Shown here one piece after another: positions 63,798-64,000 of a stretch of 64,000 bases of DNA. Under the pieces are notes generated by a model. The model did not search any database. It was not told the origin of the DNA and saw nothing but the letters and a program-made list of their open reading frames with translations. This DNA comes from Thalassospira sp. HF15 (GTDB lineage: Bacteria; Pseudomonadota; Alphaproteobacteria; Rhodospirillales; Thalassospiraceae), in NCBI RefSeq assembly GCF_011806525.1, contig NZ_JAAVKI010000008.1, forward strand, positions 124,001-188,000, written 5' to 3'. The position numbers and the translations under genes were made by a program. Position 1 is the first letter of the stretch; each line of letters begins with the position of its first letter.

Positions 63798-64000
63798 CTA
63801 AACATCGACGGGATGGAACGGGGTTTTGTCGGGCTGTCCATCGGCAAAAAGCCACACCGGGCGTCTGGGCAGTTCATGTTCGCTTGTGGGAATCGCCGGA
63901 AGCCCGATCAGTGAGGAGCAGACGGTCTCAAATCCGATATTGCTGCGTACCAACATGGCATCAGCACGAATATCATGGTGATCCGGGTCGGGGGCCTCTG
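63798..64000 (-). CDS. C-terminal part of an unknown protein, truncated by the window edge
   Basis: An open frame enters from the right edge and stops at 63798, giving 66 residues. It contains ADAMLVRSNIGFETVCSSLI and GLPAIPTSEHELPRRPVW and ends FHPVDV. No family was recognised. Codon use is like the neighbours and there is no competing frame, so it is probably coding. Its start lies outside the window. Confidence 0.55.
   Translation of the reverse strand, partial: EAPDPDHHDIRADAMLVRSNIGFETVCSSLIGLPAIPTSEHELPRRPVWLFADGQPDKTPFHPVDV

Overview
The window looks like chromosomal DNA from an alphaproteobacterium, most likely of the Rhodospirillales (a Thalassospira-like marine organism is my best guess from gene content and protein style; no database search was possible). 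Supporting signs are the order dcd-murA-hisG-hisD-UPF0262-phosphatase-infA-maf-RNaseE/G-yacG-tRNA-Phe, the UPF0262 protein itself, a short-form HisG, the order hflK-hflC-DUF2065-degP, and a GC-rich coding style. Almost all of the window is ordinary core genome, densely packed, with many clear intrinsic terminators at convergent gene ends.

Layout. 1-10.3 kb: the end of a polyprenyl diphosphate synthase, a DUF2007 protein, a TrmN6-like methyltransferase, glyQ-glyS, ppdK, an unknown envelope protein and ygfZ. 10.5-16.1 kb: a five-gene surface-glycan block (four glycosyltransferase-type proteins and an AsnB-type amidotransferase) with overlapping or nearly touching genes. 16.1-21.8 kb: small membrane proteins, an AcuI/YhdH reductase, a receiver-PAS-kinase-receiver hybrid sensor, a convergent LuxR-type response regulator and a SprA-related protein. 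22.0-25.0 kb: UDP-glucuronate 4-epimerase, an orphan polytopic membrane protein and two identical tRNA-Thr(GGU) genes. 25.2-33.9 kb: the conserved dcd to tRNA-Phe block. 33.9-37.4 kb: an AT-richer stretch with four lipoprotein genes built from two domain types, then a 0.5 kb gap with nested inverted repeats. 37.4-45.3 kb: CYTH-CHAD protein, photolyase, a MocR regulator divergent from an FMN split-barrel protein, psuG and an MFS transporter. 45.4-51.1 kb: ilvC, ilvN, ilvB, miaA, serB. 51.2-56.6 kb: a DegP-type protease, DUF2065, hflC, hflK and an Mrp/ApbC carrier. 56.7-59.3 kb: SDR, LysR regulator, periplasmic binding protein. 59.5-64 kb: purL, purQ, purS, purC and the end of an unknown gene.

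How genes work together. Clear functional groups are GlyRS alpha/beta, HflK/HflC with periplasmic and membrane quality control, IlvB/N with IlvC in branched-chain amino acid synthesis, the three-part FGAM synthase PurS/Q/L with PurC, and HisG/HisD (HisG needs a HisZ partner encoded elsewhere).

The most unusual item is the 33.96-36.94 kb lipoprotein cluster beside tRNA-Phe. Two cysteine-bearing domain types (called A and B here) occur as AB, B, A and B on one strand, each protein with its own lipobox. I recognise no known family for them. Other points of interest are a SprA-like protein whose HExxH motif lacks the first His, a MocR regulator with Arg in place of the expected PLP-binding Lys, a 17-bp perfect inverted repeat between psuG and an MFS gene, and nested inverted repeats upstream of the CYTH-CHAD gene.
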